A DNA stretch of 64,000 nt, taken from Flavobacteriales bacterium (GTDB taxonomy: Bacteria > Bacteroidota > Bacteroidia > Flavobacteriales > Flavobacteriaceae). Every line of letters starts with the position of its first letter. The stretch's first letter is position 1. The stretch covers positions 62,001 to 126,000 of the forward strand of contig JAMONV010000004.1 in NCBI GenBank assembly GCA_027066365.1, read 5' to 3'. This document shows positions 55,780 to 63,745 of this stretch, piece after piece. The notes under the pieces were generated by a model, which saw only the letters and a program-made list of their open reading frames with translations, was not told where the DNA came from and searched no databases. Position numbers and translations under genes: made by a program.

Positions 55780-57999
55780 ATGAAACACTTGAAATGGTTA
55801 GCCCTCACAGTTGTGGGCGTGGCTGTTTTCCTGTTGGGAACACCACGATTGCAAGCCCAGAAGACGGTGGATGGCGTTATGAAAGAACGCGGTCTGACCG
55901 AGAAAGACAAGCTCGCCGCGGTTAAAACCTTCATGCCGCGTGGAGGTCGCGACGAGTATTTTGGTATCGTAGGAACGGGTAACTCCGGAACCATGATCGT
56001 TTACGGCGTTCCCTCCATGCGTATTTATAAATATGTGGGTGTGTTCTCACCCGAACCTTGGCAAGGTTATGGATATGACGACGAATCGCAATTGTTGTTG
56101 AAAAAATCCTCCTTGGATAACCGCATTCCTTGGTACGGTGACATGCGATTCCCCGCATTTTCCGAAACCAACGGAAAATATGACGGTAAATATGCATTCT
56201 TTACCGACGGTGCCAACGCACGTATTGCACTTTTGGGTTTGGATGACTTTGAAACCAAACAGGTTTTGTCCAACCCTATCATGAACAACCTCTTCCCTCA
56301 AGCAGTGGTAACGCCCAATACCGAATACGTAATCCAAACGGGTCAATATCCGCATCCTTGGGATAACCGCGTTACCGATATGGCTCAGGCCAAAAACGCA
56401 TTGACTTTCTGGAATGTTCACCGTATCGAAAAAGAAGGTGAACATAAAGGACGTATCATCAAAGAAAAATCCTTTGCAGTAGAATTTCCCGCCTATCAAT
56501 TGGATTACAACGATGTCGGAAAAGGCGATACCGACGGATTATTCTTCGGATTGGCATTCAAAGACGGCAAATCTTATGTATATGTGATTGACTACAAAAA
56601 AGCCGTTGCCGCCGCCAAAAAACAATTCAACGACTTTGACTATGTACCTTTCGACCAAATCAAAGGAGCGGTAAGCTTTATCGAACTGCCCGCCAAGGCC
56701 AATACCGTAAAAGCCAGCCCCGACGGAAAATATATCGTAGTGGCTGCCGATAACGTTTTGGTATTGGACGGTGCCAAAGTAAAATCCAATTTGGGCAAAA
56801 ACTATAAAGCAGCCGATGTAACCCACAAATCCATAGCTATCGGAAAAGGCGTGGTGGACGTAACTTTCGATTACCGCAAAAACATTGCTTACGCATCGGC
56901 ACACGACGACAGCAAAATCGTTCGTTTCGATTTTGATAAAGGAGTGAAAAAAGATGAAATAAAATTGGACTTCAAACCTTCCTACTTGACCACTCCGCAA
57001 GGTTTGTCCGGCGAACCTCATTCCAATTATTTGATTGCCGTTGACAAGGAAGCATACTTGAAAAATCTTCCGAAAACGGGTCCCGTTCGTCCGAGCATTC
57101 AACATTTGATCGATATTTCCGCCGACGACGAAATGGTCGACCTCTACACCATGACATTGCCGCAAGCTAATGTTTACGGCAACGTATTGATTTTACGTAC
57201 CACCATTAAGCCGATTATTCGTTATCCTACCGGAACCAACTCCCGTACGGGTGAACCTTCACCTTTCCGTGCATTCGCCGGTCAGGAAAAAGTGGAACGT
57301 AAAGGAAACCGCGTACACGTGTTCGGAACATTGATTCGTTCTCACATCACACCCGAAATCGTGGAAGTGAATGAAGGTGACATTGTAACCTTCCATTTGA
57401 CCAACCTCGAACGAGCCGAAGACGAAACTCACGGTTTCACTATCGATACATACGGTAAACACGGTTCATTTGAACCCGGTAAAACCGCTTCCTTGACGTT
57501 TGTAGCGGATCGTCCGGGCGTATTTCCTTATTACTGTACAGAATTCTGTTCGGCACTCCACCTGGAAATGGAAGGTATTCTGTTGGTTCGTCCTAAGAAT
57601 AAAAAAGTGGATTTGGGTAGTAAATTCAGCACTTTGCAAACCGGAACCGGTGGCAAAGAAGCTTTGACCAAAGAAGATTTGGCCAAGTATAAGAAAGACT
57701 ACGAAGAAAAAATCAAAGTTATTAAACAAACTGCCGATGTTATCAACGGTGTGGTTAAATACTTGAAAGAAAACCACTATGAAAAATATCCTTATGTAAA
57801 AGCTTTGGTTGAAGATGCCGTAGACCAGCTGAATAAAGGAAAATTTGCCGAAGAAAATTATAAGAAATACGCTAAAGAAGGCAAGTGGAAAGATGCTTTC
57901 CTCTGGGCGGAACAATATTGGCAATATCAAGTGAAAGCGGCCGACGTAGGTCTTCGTGCTAAGAAATTGTTAGACGAAAAATTAGGTAAAGAAGAATAA
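55780..57999 (+). CDS. NosZ-family protein with intact CuA site but no CuZ ligands (proposed CuA subunit)
   Basis: 739 residues. Sec signal to about residue 26 (FLLGTPRLQA/QK), a propeller-like domain (about 30-485), a cupredoxin domain (about 500-605) and a charged helical tail (625-739). The cupredoxin keeps every CuA ligand: H551, then C586, E588 (backbone), C590, H594 and M597 in YYCTEFCSALHLEM. The seven histidines that bind the catalytic CuZ cluster in NosZ are all replaced; aligned with the next gene the positions are R123, F124, F172, N308, D360, Y402 and Y466. Yet the frame, length and landmarks (VPSMR, NPI...TPNTEY, NYLIAVDK) are kept and nothing is frameshifted, so this does not look like decay. 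It cannot reduce N2O alone by the known mechanism. It most likely passes electrons to the neighbouring CuZ protein. The next gene starts 6 bases on. Confidence 0.88.
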   Translation: MKHLKWLALTVVGVAVFLLGTPRLQAQKTVDGVMKERGLTEKDKLAAVKTFMPRGGRDEYFGIVGTGNSGTMIVYGVPSMRIYKYVGVFSPEPWQGYGYDDESQLLLKKSSLDNRIPWYGDMRFPAFSETNGKYDGKYAFFTDGANARIALLGLDDFETKQVLSNPIMNNLFPQAVVTPNTEYVIQTGQYPHPWDNRVTDMAQAKNALTFWNVHRIEKEGEHKGRIIKEKSFAVEFPAYQLDYNDVGKGDTDGLFFGLAFKDGKSYVYVIDYKKAVAAAKKQFNDFDYVPFDQIKGAVSFIELPAKANTVKASPDGKYIVVAADNVLVLDGAKVKSNLGKNYKAADVTHKSIAIGKGVVDVTFDYRKNIAYASAHDDSKIVRFDFDKGVKKDEIKLDFKPSYLTTPQGLSGEPHSNYLIAVDKEAYLKNLPKTGPVRPSIQHLIDISADDEMVDLYTMTLPQANVYGNVLILRTTIKPIIRYPTGTNSRTGEPSPFRAFAGQEKVERKGNRVHVFGTLIRSHITPEIVEVNEGDIVTFHLTNLERAEDETHGFTIDTYGKHGSFEPGKTASLTFVADRPGVFPYYCTEFCSALHLEMEGILLVRPKNKKVDLGSKFSTLQTGTGGKEALTKEDLAKYKKDYEEKIKVIKQTADVINGVVKYLKENHYEKYPYVKALVEDAVDQLNKGKFAEENYKKYAKEGKWKDAFLWAEQYWQYQVKAADVGLRAKKLLDEKLGKEE

Positions 58000-58005
58000 T
58001 CCAAA

Positions 58006-60450
58006 ATGAAAATCATTATGAGAAACAAACATAAAATCTGGTTCCGTATTCTTCCGGTAACCATAAGCCTTTTGGCTCTTGCTTTCTTCGGCACTAGCTG
58101 TGAAAAAGGCAAGAAAGCCGAAGGCGGAAAAGAACAAACCAGCGCGGTGGGTGCTCCCCGCGGTAAAGAATCTTTCCAAGACGTGGTGAAACGTCGCGGG
58201 TTGACTGAAGACGACGTTTTGGCAGCCGTCCAAACCTATACACCCGATAACCTGAAAGACGAAGGTGTCGCTGCCAACTCGGGAGGTCAGGAAGGTAACT
58301 TGCCTACCTATGTTTTCCCTTCCATGCGTTTGGTGAAGTATACACCCATTAACACCCGCCAACCCTATGCAGGTTTCGGATTTTCGGAAGAAACCTATAA
58401 ATTATTGAAAGACGGTTTTATTGATGGAGCCGAAATATTGTGGGGTGATACCCACCATCCCGGATTCTCCGAAACCGACGGTGTTTATAACGGTAAATGG
58501 TTAGCAATTAACGATAAAGCCAATCCACGTGTTTATATTGTAGATTTGCGCGATTGGTATGTCAAACAAATCGTTCAAAACCCCATTTTCCGTTCCGATC
58601 ACGGTGGTTGCTTCTTTACACCCAATTCCGAATATATCATGGAAGCCTGCCAATATCCGGCGCCGTTTGACCGTAAATTCCACGAATTGACCGAAGAAAA
58701 TTTCAAGAAATATTGGCGAGGCGGTTTGACCTACTGGAAATTCGATAATGAAACCGGTAAGGTGGATTTGTCCAAATCCTTCACTTTTGAATTCCCGCCT
58801 TATACACAAGACCTTTCGGATGCCGGTAAGGCGATGTCGTATGGATGGGGCTTCACCAACTCCTTCTGTTCGGAAATGTATTTCGGTGGTATTGAAGCCG
58901 GACGTCCTCCGTTTGAAGCCGGATGTTCTTCTCGTGACGTGGACTACCTGCACGTGACCAACTGGAAAAAAGCCGAAGAACTCTTCAAAGCCGGTAAAAT
59001 CGGTAAGAAAGTTATCAACGGAATGCACGTAATTACCATTCCCGAAGCCGTTAAATACGGATTGCTCTACTTGATTCCCGAGCCCAAGTCGCCTCATGGT
59101 GTGGATGTGAGTCCTTGCGGTCAATACATCATTGTTGCCGGTAAATTGGATTCGCACGCTTGGGTGTATGACTTCAAGAAAATCCAAAAAGCCATCGAAG
59201 AAAAGAACTTTGAAGGCAAAGACGAATTCGGTATTCCCATTATTGCTTTGAAAGCCGCTTTGCATAAATCTGTAGAAGTGGGGCTCGGTCCTCTGCATAA
59301 CCAATTCGATAGCCGGGACGGCGTGGTTTATACTTCCATTTATGTGGATTCCCGTGTAACCAAATGGGATTATAAGAGTGACGACCCGGAAGGTAAAAAA
59401 TCGGTTTTGGCGTATGTTCCTTCTCACTATAACATTGGTCACTTGGTATCATATCACGGTGATACTAAGAAACCGCGCGGTAAATACTTAATCGCACTTA
59501 ACAAACTATCTATTGACCGTTTCAACCCGGTGGGTCCTTTGCATCCTCAAAACCATCAGTTGATTGATATCGCATCGGATCAACCGCGTATTATTTATGA
59601 CATGCCTTTGCCTATGGGTGAACCGCACTATACGGCTATGATCGGTCGTGATGTATATGAAGCCAATACATTGGATGTTTATCCGGTTGGAACCGACATT
59701 ACAACCATGAGCAAATCGCCGTATGCCGTGGGTGAAGGTGAAGAAAAGGTCGAAAATAAAGGCAATACGGTTGAAGTATTCGGTTATATTAAAGACGGAA
59801 AAGTAGTTCCCGGAGATATTAACGTAAAACAAGGACAAGATGTAATCATTCACTTAACCAACTTGGGACAAACCCCGTTTGATCATTACGTATACGAAAT
59901 AGCATCCTACGACAAGATGTATCCTTATGCGCCGGGTGAAACGGCAACATTGAAATTCAATGCCGAAAAGGCGGGTGTATATCCGATCTTGTTGGATGCA
60001 CAAAACAGCCCGAGCAAACGACAATTAGCCGGTTACTTGACGGTGAGCTTCGATCAAGCGGCCGAAGCCAAGCGAGTTCAAGCTTATGCTGACCGTATCA
60101 AGTGGGACCAAAAAGTTCAAGCCTTCAAACCTTCGTCCATCGAGCTTAAGAACATGCTTCCGGGTGAGATTGAATTCTTGAACTACGGATGTAATGCTTG
60201 TCACAAGTTCGGTGAAGACTTCAACGGTCCTGACCTGCTCATGGTTCACAAACGCCGTAGTAAAGAATGGTTGAAGGATTGGATTCTCCACACCAAAAAA
60301 CATTACAACGATCCCGATATCAAAGCTTTGGCTCAGAAATTCAAACTCTATATGCCTGATCAACATGTAGATCCGAAAGATGTGGATAAGCTTATCGAAT
60401 ACATGAAAGCTAAGTCCGAGCAATACGTAAAAGAACAATCCGGAAAATAA
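58006..60450 (+). CDS. nosZ: NosZ-family N2O reductase with all CuZ ligands, no CuA ligands, C-terminal cytochrome c (proposed catalytic subunit)
   Basis: 814 residues. Lipoprotein-type signal ending GTSC (C32); starts at 58006 and 58018 are both possible. All seven CuZ histidines are found: H150 and H151 (GDTHHPGFSET), H199 (SDHGG), H364 (SPHGVD), H431 (GPLHNQFD), H479 (NIGHLVSYHGD) and H541 (GEPHYT). The second-sphere K500 and E539 are also present. The cupredoxin domain (about 585-680) aligns with the preceding protein without gaps across the CuA loop, but C586, C590, H594 and M597 become L663, N667, K671 and L674; H551 aligns with Y628, next to H627. A class I cytochrome c domain follows: CNACH at 729-733, probable axial M783. 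It would receive electrons at the heme but lacks its own CuA relay. It depends on NosD-type assembly, encoded downstream. Confidence 0.9.
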   Translation: MKIIMRNKHKIWFRILPVTISLLALAFFGTSCEKGKKAEGGKEQTSAVGAPRGKESFQDVVKRRGLTEDDVLAAVQTYTPDNLKDEGVAANSGGQEGNLPTYVFPSMRLVKYTPINTRQPYAGFGFSEETYKLLKDGFIDGAEILWGDTHHPGFSETDGVYNGKWLAINDKANPRVYIVDLRDWYVKQIVQNPIFRSDHGGCFFTPNSEYIMEACQYPAPFDRKFHELTEENFKKYWRGGLTYWKFDNETGKVDLSKSFTFEFPPYTQDLSDAGKAMSYGWGFTNSFCSEMYFGGIEAGRPPFEAGCSSRDVDYLHVTNWKKAEELFKAGKIGKKVINGMHVITIPEAVKYGLLYLIPEPKSPHGVDVSPCGQYIIVAGKLDSHAWVYDFKKIQKAIEEKNFEGKDEFGIPIIALKAALHKSVEVGLGPLHNQFDSRDGVVYTSIYVDSRVTKWDYKSDDPEGKKSVLAYVPSHYNIGHLVSYHGDTKKPRGKYLIALNKLSIDRFNPVGPLHPQNHQLIDIASDQPRIIYDMPLPMGEPHYTAMIGRDVYEANTLDVYPVGTDITTMSKSPYAVGEGEEKVENKGNTVEVFGYIKDGKVVPGDINVKQGQDVIIHLTNLGQTPFDHYVYEIASYDKMYPYAPGETATLKFNAEKAGVYPILLDAQNSPSKRQLAGYLTVSFDQAAEAKRVQAYADRIKWDQKVQAFKPSSIELKNMLPGEIEFLNYGCNACHKFGEDFNGPDLLMVHKRRSKEWLKDWILHTKKHYNDPDIKALAQKFKLYMPDQHVDPKDVDKLIEYMKAKSEQYVKEQSGK

Positions 60451-60470
60451 GCCCGGAGTAGAATGAACGA

Positions 60471-60501
60471 AAAACCGCTCCGACCCGGAGCGGTTTTTTT
60501 T
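60471..60501 (+). terminator. Rho-independent terminator after the nosZ pair
   Basis: AAAACCGCTCCG pairs with CGGAGCGG and following T around loop ACC, then eight T. It separates the two reductase genes from the accessory nos genes. Confidence 0.88.
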
Positions 60502-60657
60502 GTAAAAGACATATTGCAAAGGGGTATAATGTATCGGAAATTACACGATATTTGGTAAAAAGGTGCGGTTGTAAAGGAAAATAAATGCGATAAAGCAGTT
60601 TATTAAAAAAAAATTTTGATTGGGCTTATTTTCGTATCTTTAAGGACCGATTAATCA

Positions 60658-60688
60658 TTGATATTTATCAGAAAATAAATCATATTTG
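60658..60688 (+). promoter_or_regulatory. Promoter and FNR-like box before the accessory nos genes
   Basis: TTGATATTTATCAG (60658-60671) matches the FNR consensus TTGAT-N4-ATCAA at nine of ten positions and has the TGA-N6-TCA spacing seen at 55706. The TTG also forms a -33 element with CATATTTG (60681-60688) after a 20-base spacer. Because the box overlaps the -33 it could repress or activate. Confidence 0.5.
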
Positions 60689-60703
60689 TAAAAAAATTTT
60701 AGT

Positions 60704-61603
60704 ATGAAAAATCAAAATAAAGTATTTGGAATTCTGTATCGTATTTTGGCTCTTATCGGGCTGGGTTTGATTATTGCGACTTATTTTGTTCCCGAATGGT
60801 GGGTGGCATTGCAAAGTCACCAATACCCCAAGTCGATGTATCCGAAGGGAATTCGGATTGAATTTCGTTACAATGGCGTTTATAACGGTTGCCAAGGCGT
60901 TCGTGAGCGTGAAGAGCTGGCTATGGATGCCGGTGCGGATTGTTTGATCGAGATGAATAAGATCAACCATTTTATCGGTATGTATCCTATCGTTCAAGGG
61001 GTAAACGATTGGTTGGAGGTTTCGGAGAATAGATTTACGTTTGAAGATACGCCTACGTTGGAAAAAATGCTCAAATTGAATCCCGGTATCATGAAAAAAG
61101 TGGATGACCATACGTTGGAATTAACCAACGATACCATTATGAAGATTCATGCGCCATATCCGCTGTACGCTGCCGATCGCATTCCCGATGCAAAAATTCC
61201 TGGCGCATTGAAGACCTTGGATAAAATTATGCGCATTTCTCATTATTTCTTTGTTCTTTTTGCCATTTTAGGGTTGGCGTTTATTTTCGTTGGCAAAAGA
61301 AAGCTGACTTGGGCGGCAGTTTTAGCGGCATTAGCTCCGATATATTTTCTGGCTATTTACATTTATTACCTTTGGTGGTATGGTCACCATTTGGGTTTGC
61401 ACGGAGGCGGTGCGTTTAGTGGTATCAAACCCTTTATGCCAACGGTTTTGGGAGAAGGAAAAGTGGCGCAGTTTACCACCGAATCTTATCCCGATATAGG
61501 GTTTTATTTGGGTATTGCAGGAATGATATTAATGTTTATTGCCATTGCATTCAAAACCAAATATGTCGGAAGTTCCCGCAATGAATCGGGTTTTAACAAT
61601 TAA
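60704..61603 (+). CDS. Membrane protein of the nos cluster (NosB position)
   Basis: 299 residues with four membrane helices: one at about 8-30, then a periplasmic domain of about 140 residues with two cysteines (C63, C80), and three helices at about 178-196, 203-226 and 265-283. A histidine-rich loop HHLGLH (H228, H229, H233) follows the third helix. In clade II nos clusters a polytopic protein called NosB lies between nosZ and nosD; I assign this by position, since I cannot compare the sequence. It may carry electrons or copper to the reductase. It has its own promoter. Confidence 0.7.
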   Translation: MKNQNKVFGILYRILALIGLGLIIATYFVPEWWVALQSHQYPKSMYPKGIRIEFRYNGVYNGCQGVREREELAMDAGADCLIEMNKINHFIGMYPIVQGVNDWLEVSENRFTFEDTPTLEKMLKLNPGIMKKVDDHTLELTNDTIMKIHAPYPLYAADRIPDAKIPGALKTLDKIMRISHYFFVLFAILGLAFIFVGKRKLTWAAVLAALAPIYFLAIYIYYLWWYGHHLGLHGGGAFSGIKPFMPTVLGEGKVAQFTTESYPDIGFYLGIAGMILMFIAIAFKTKYVGSSRNESGFNN

Positions 61604-61604
61604 A

Positions 61605-62924
61605 ATGAAAAAGGTTTTTACATACCTTATATTATTATTTGTATTGCGCATATCCGCCCAGGTGGGCGGATATGCGCCGGGATTAAAAGATAGTGTTCCG
61701 GGCGCACCGGAAGGTGCGCCCCGGATGGCTATCCAGCCATTGCTCGATAGTTTGAAACCGGGTGATACATTGAAATTGAAGCCCGGCTTTTATGAAGGGC
61801 CGGGGTTTATAACCGTCCCCAACGTGGTTATTGACGGCCAAGGTCATGCGACGGTTTCGGGTATGCATAAGCGTTCGGTTTTGTATATTAAAGCCGAAAA
61901 TGTAACCGTTAAAAATTTGCATTTGATTGATTCGGGCAATTCGCCCGACAAAATCGATTGCGGGGTGAAAGTGGTGAAATCAAACGGCTTTAAGGTCATA
62001 AACAATCGTATGGAAAATACATTATTCGGTGTGGATGTATATTGGTCGGAAGGTGGGGTAATTTGGCATAATGATATAACATCCATAGCTAAAAACACGA
62101 AAGGGATGAAGGGCGATGCCATTCGTTTGTGGTGGTCCAAGCATAATATGGTAAAAGAAAATTACTGGCATCAGGTGCGGGATATGGTGGTTTGGTATTC
62201 GGAAGATAATGACTTTATCGGAAATTATGGAGATGGGAATCGGTATAGCATTCATTTCATGTACTCCCATAACAACCGGATTTCGTTTAATTATTTTATT
62301 AATTCGTCGGTAGGTGTTTTCTTGATGTATAGCGAAGAGACCATTATGAACAATAATGTTATAGAAAATTCGCAAGGTGTAACGGGCATGTGCTTGGGAA
62401 TGAAAGAAACTTCGTCCAATCAGATTTTGGATAACCGTTTTTTATATTCCGCGCGGGGGATTTATATTGATGTTTCTCCGTTTGTTCCTTGGAAGAAAAA
62501 TACGATTACGGGAAATGAAATTGCCTTTTGCGGCACGGGTATAGAGTTTTTGAAAGATCAGGAGGGTAATTTGTTCAGTGACAACCTTTTTCATGATAAT
62601 TTACAACAGATTTATATCCAAGGAGGCGGCACCGCCAACCGTAACAAATGGATTCACAACTATTGGGACGATTATGAAGGATTTGATAAAGACGGTGATA
62701 ATATAGGTGATTTTCCATATCGATTATACGAGTATCACGCGCGTTTGTGGCGCTTCAATGAGAACGTGAAGTTTTTCTACGGCTCGCCTATTTTGTCCTT
62801 GTTGGATTATTTGGAGAAATTGGCACCGTTCTCAAAACCGCAATTTGTTTTGAAGGACAAAAAGCCGATTTTCAACATGGAAAAATATATGAAGGAGAAT
62901 AAGAAATTTGAAAAATTATATTGA
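61605..62924 (+). CDS. nosD: NosD, periplasmic copper-cluster assembly protein
   Basis: 439 residues from ATG 61605, one base after the previous stop; the frame is open 66 bases upstream but MKKVFTYLILLFVLRISAQ is the signal peptide. The rest is a right-handed beta-helix of short turns with Asn ladders (NRMENTLFGVDVYWSEGGVIWHND, NNNVIENSQGVTG), as in NosD/carbohydrate-binding-like proteins. C-terminal NKWIHNYWDDYEGFDKDGDNIGDFPY is typical of NosD. With NosF and NosY it is needed to build CuZ, and the neighbouring catalytic protein keeps the CuZ ligands. Confidence 0.9.
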   Translation: MKKVFTYLILLFVLRISAQVGGYAPGLKDSVPGAPEGAPRMAIQPLLDSLKPGDTLKLKPGFYEGPGFITVPNVVIDGQGHATVSGMHKRSVLYIKAENVTVKNLHLIDSGNSPDKIDCGVKVVKSNGFKVINNRMENTLFGVDVYWSEGGVIWHNDITSIAKNTKGMKGDAIRLWWSKHNMVKENYWHQVRDMVVWYSEDNDFIGNYGDGNRYSIHFMYSHNNRISFNYFINSSVGVFLMYSEETIMNNNVIENSQGVTGMCLGMKETSSNQILDNRFLYSARGIYIDVSPFVPWKKNTITGNEIAFCGTGIEFLKDQEGNLFSDNLFHDNLQQIYIQGGGTANRNKWIHNYWDDYEGFDKDGDNIGDFPYRLYEYHARLWRFNENVKFFYGSPILSLLDYLEKLAPFSKPQFVLKDKKPIFNMEKYMKENKKFEKLY

Positions 62925-62925
62925 T

Positions 62926-63741
62926 ATGTCCACCGGAAAACAACAATTGAACAGGCGTCAATTCCTGAAGGCATCGGCAGCGGCGGTGATTACGTTGTCG
63001 GCGGTAGGGAGCTTGGCGTTTTGGTTAAAAGACAAATCGGACGTAAAGGATAAGGGATTTTTGCGTCCGCCGGGAGCCATTCCCGAGGAAGATTTTCTAT
63101 TTGCCTGTATTAAATGCGGGTTGTGCGTTCAGATTTGCCCGGTTCATGCCGTGAAGTTAGCCGATTGGGATACGGGTTTGTCCTACGGCACACCGTATAT
63201 CGATCCCAACGTTCAAGCTTGTGATTTTTCATGTGATTCGATACAATGCGCGGAGACTTGTCCCACGTCGGCATTGCATTTTCCGGTGTTTCGCAGTGCC
63301 GGCGAAAAGGCGGTGGAAGAATTATATAAGCAATATCCCAATCGCAAATTACCGCCGAATGTAAATCCGTTTGTGGTGCAAATTCATGCCATGAAACGTG
63401 CCTACAAATTAGGGGTGGCTAAGGTAAATGTGCAACAATGTTTGGCATACCACGGTCAAGGTTATAAAGGTCCTTTAACCAAGCATAGAGCGAAGATGCG
63501 TCCTCCCGGAAAAGGCGACCGGATTTATACGGATGAAATCACCGTAGACAGGAAAATATGCGACCTTTGCGTGGTATATTGTCCGTTGCAAGAGGACGCC
63601 ATTGTATTGAAAGACCAAGGCGGAGGAAAATTCCTACCCGAAGTTTTGGACGGATGTGTAGGATGCGGTGTATGTCAAATGGTATGCCCTACGGAACCTA
63701 AAGCAATTGTGATAGAACCGGAAGAAAACCCTAAAGTTTGA
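62926..63741 (+). CDS. nosG: NosG-like ferredoxin with Tat signal
   Basis: 271 residues from ATG 62926; a TTG at 62908 gives six more residues and has a GGAG at 11 bases, so that start is possible. Twin-arginine motif NRRQFLKASAAA, then four cysteine clusters: CIKCGLCVQICP, CDFSC...CAETCP, CDLCVVYCP and CVGCGVCQMVCP. The order matches NapG/NosG electron-transfer subunits. It probably takes electrons from the quinol side through a NosH partner toward the reductase. Starts one base after nosD. Confidence 0.85.
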   Translation: MSTGKQQLNRRQFLKASAAAVITLSAVGSLAFWLKDKSDVKDKGFLRPPGAIPEEDFLFACIKCGLCVQICPVHAVKLADWDTGLSYGTPYIDPNVQACDFSCDSIQCAETCPTSALHFPVFRSAGEKAVEELYKQYPNRKLPPNVNPFVVQIHAMKRAYKLGVAKVNVQQCLAYHGQGYKGPLTKHRAKMRPPGKGDRIYTDEITVDRKICDLCVVYCPLQEDAIVLKDQGGGKFLPEVLDGCVGCGVCQMVCPTEPKAIVIEPEENPKV

Positions 63742-63745
63742 AATT

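Noticed and set aside
55780-57999. Reading the first NosZ-family gene as a cytochrome oxidase subunit II or a pseudogene
   Set aside because: The CuA loop does resemble oxidase subunit II, but the 450-residue propeller-like domain and its landmarks match NosZ, and the gene is intact with consistent codon use.
58501-59442. Minus-strand frame of 313 codons inside the catalytic NosZ gene
   Set aside because: Shadow of a strongly codon-biased gene; no start context or recognisable fold.
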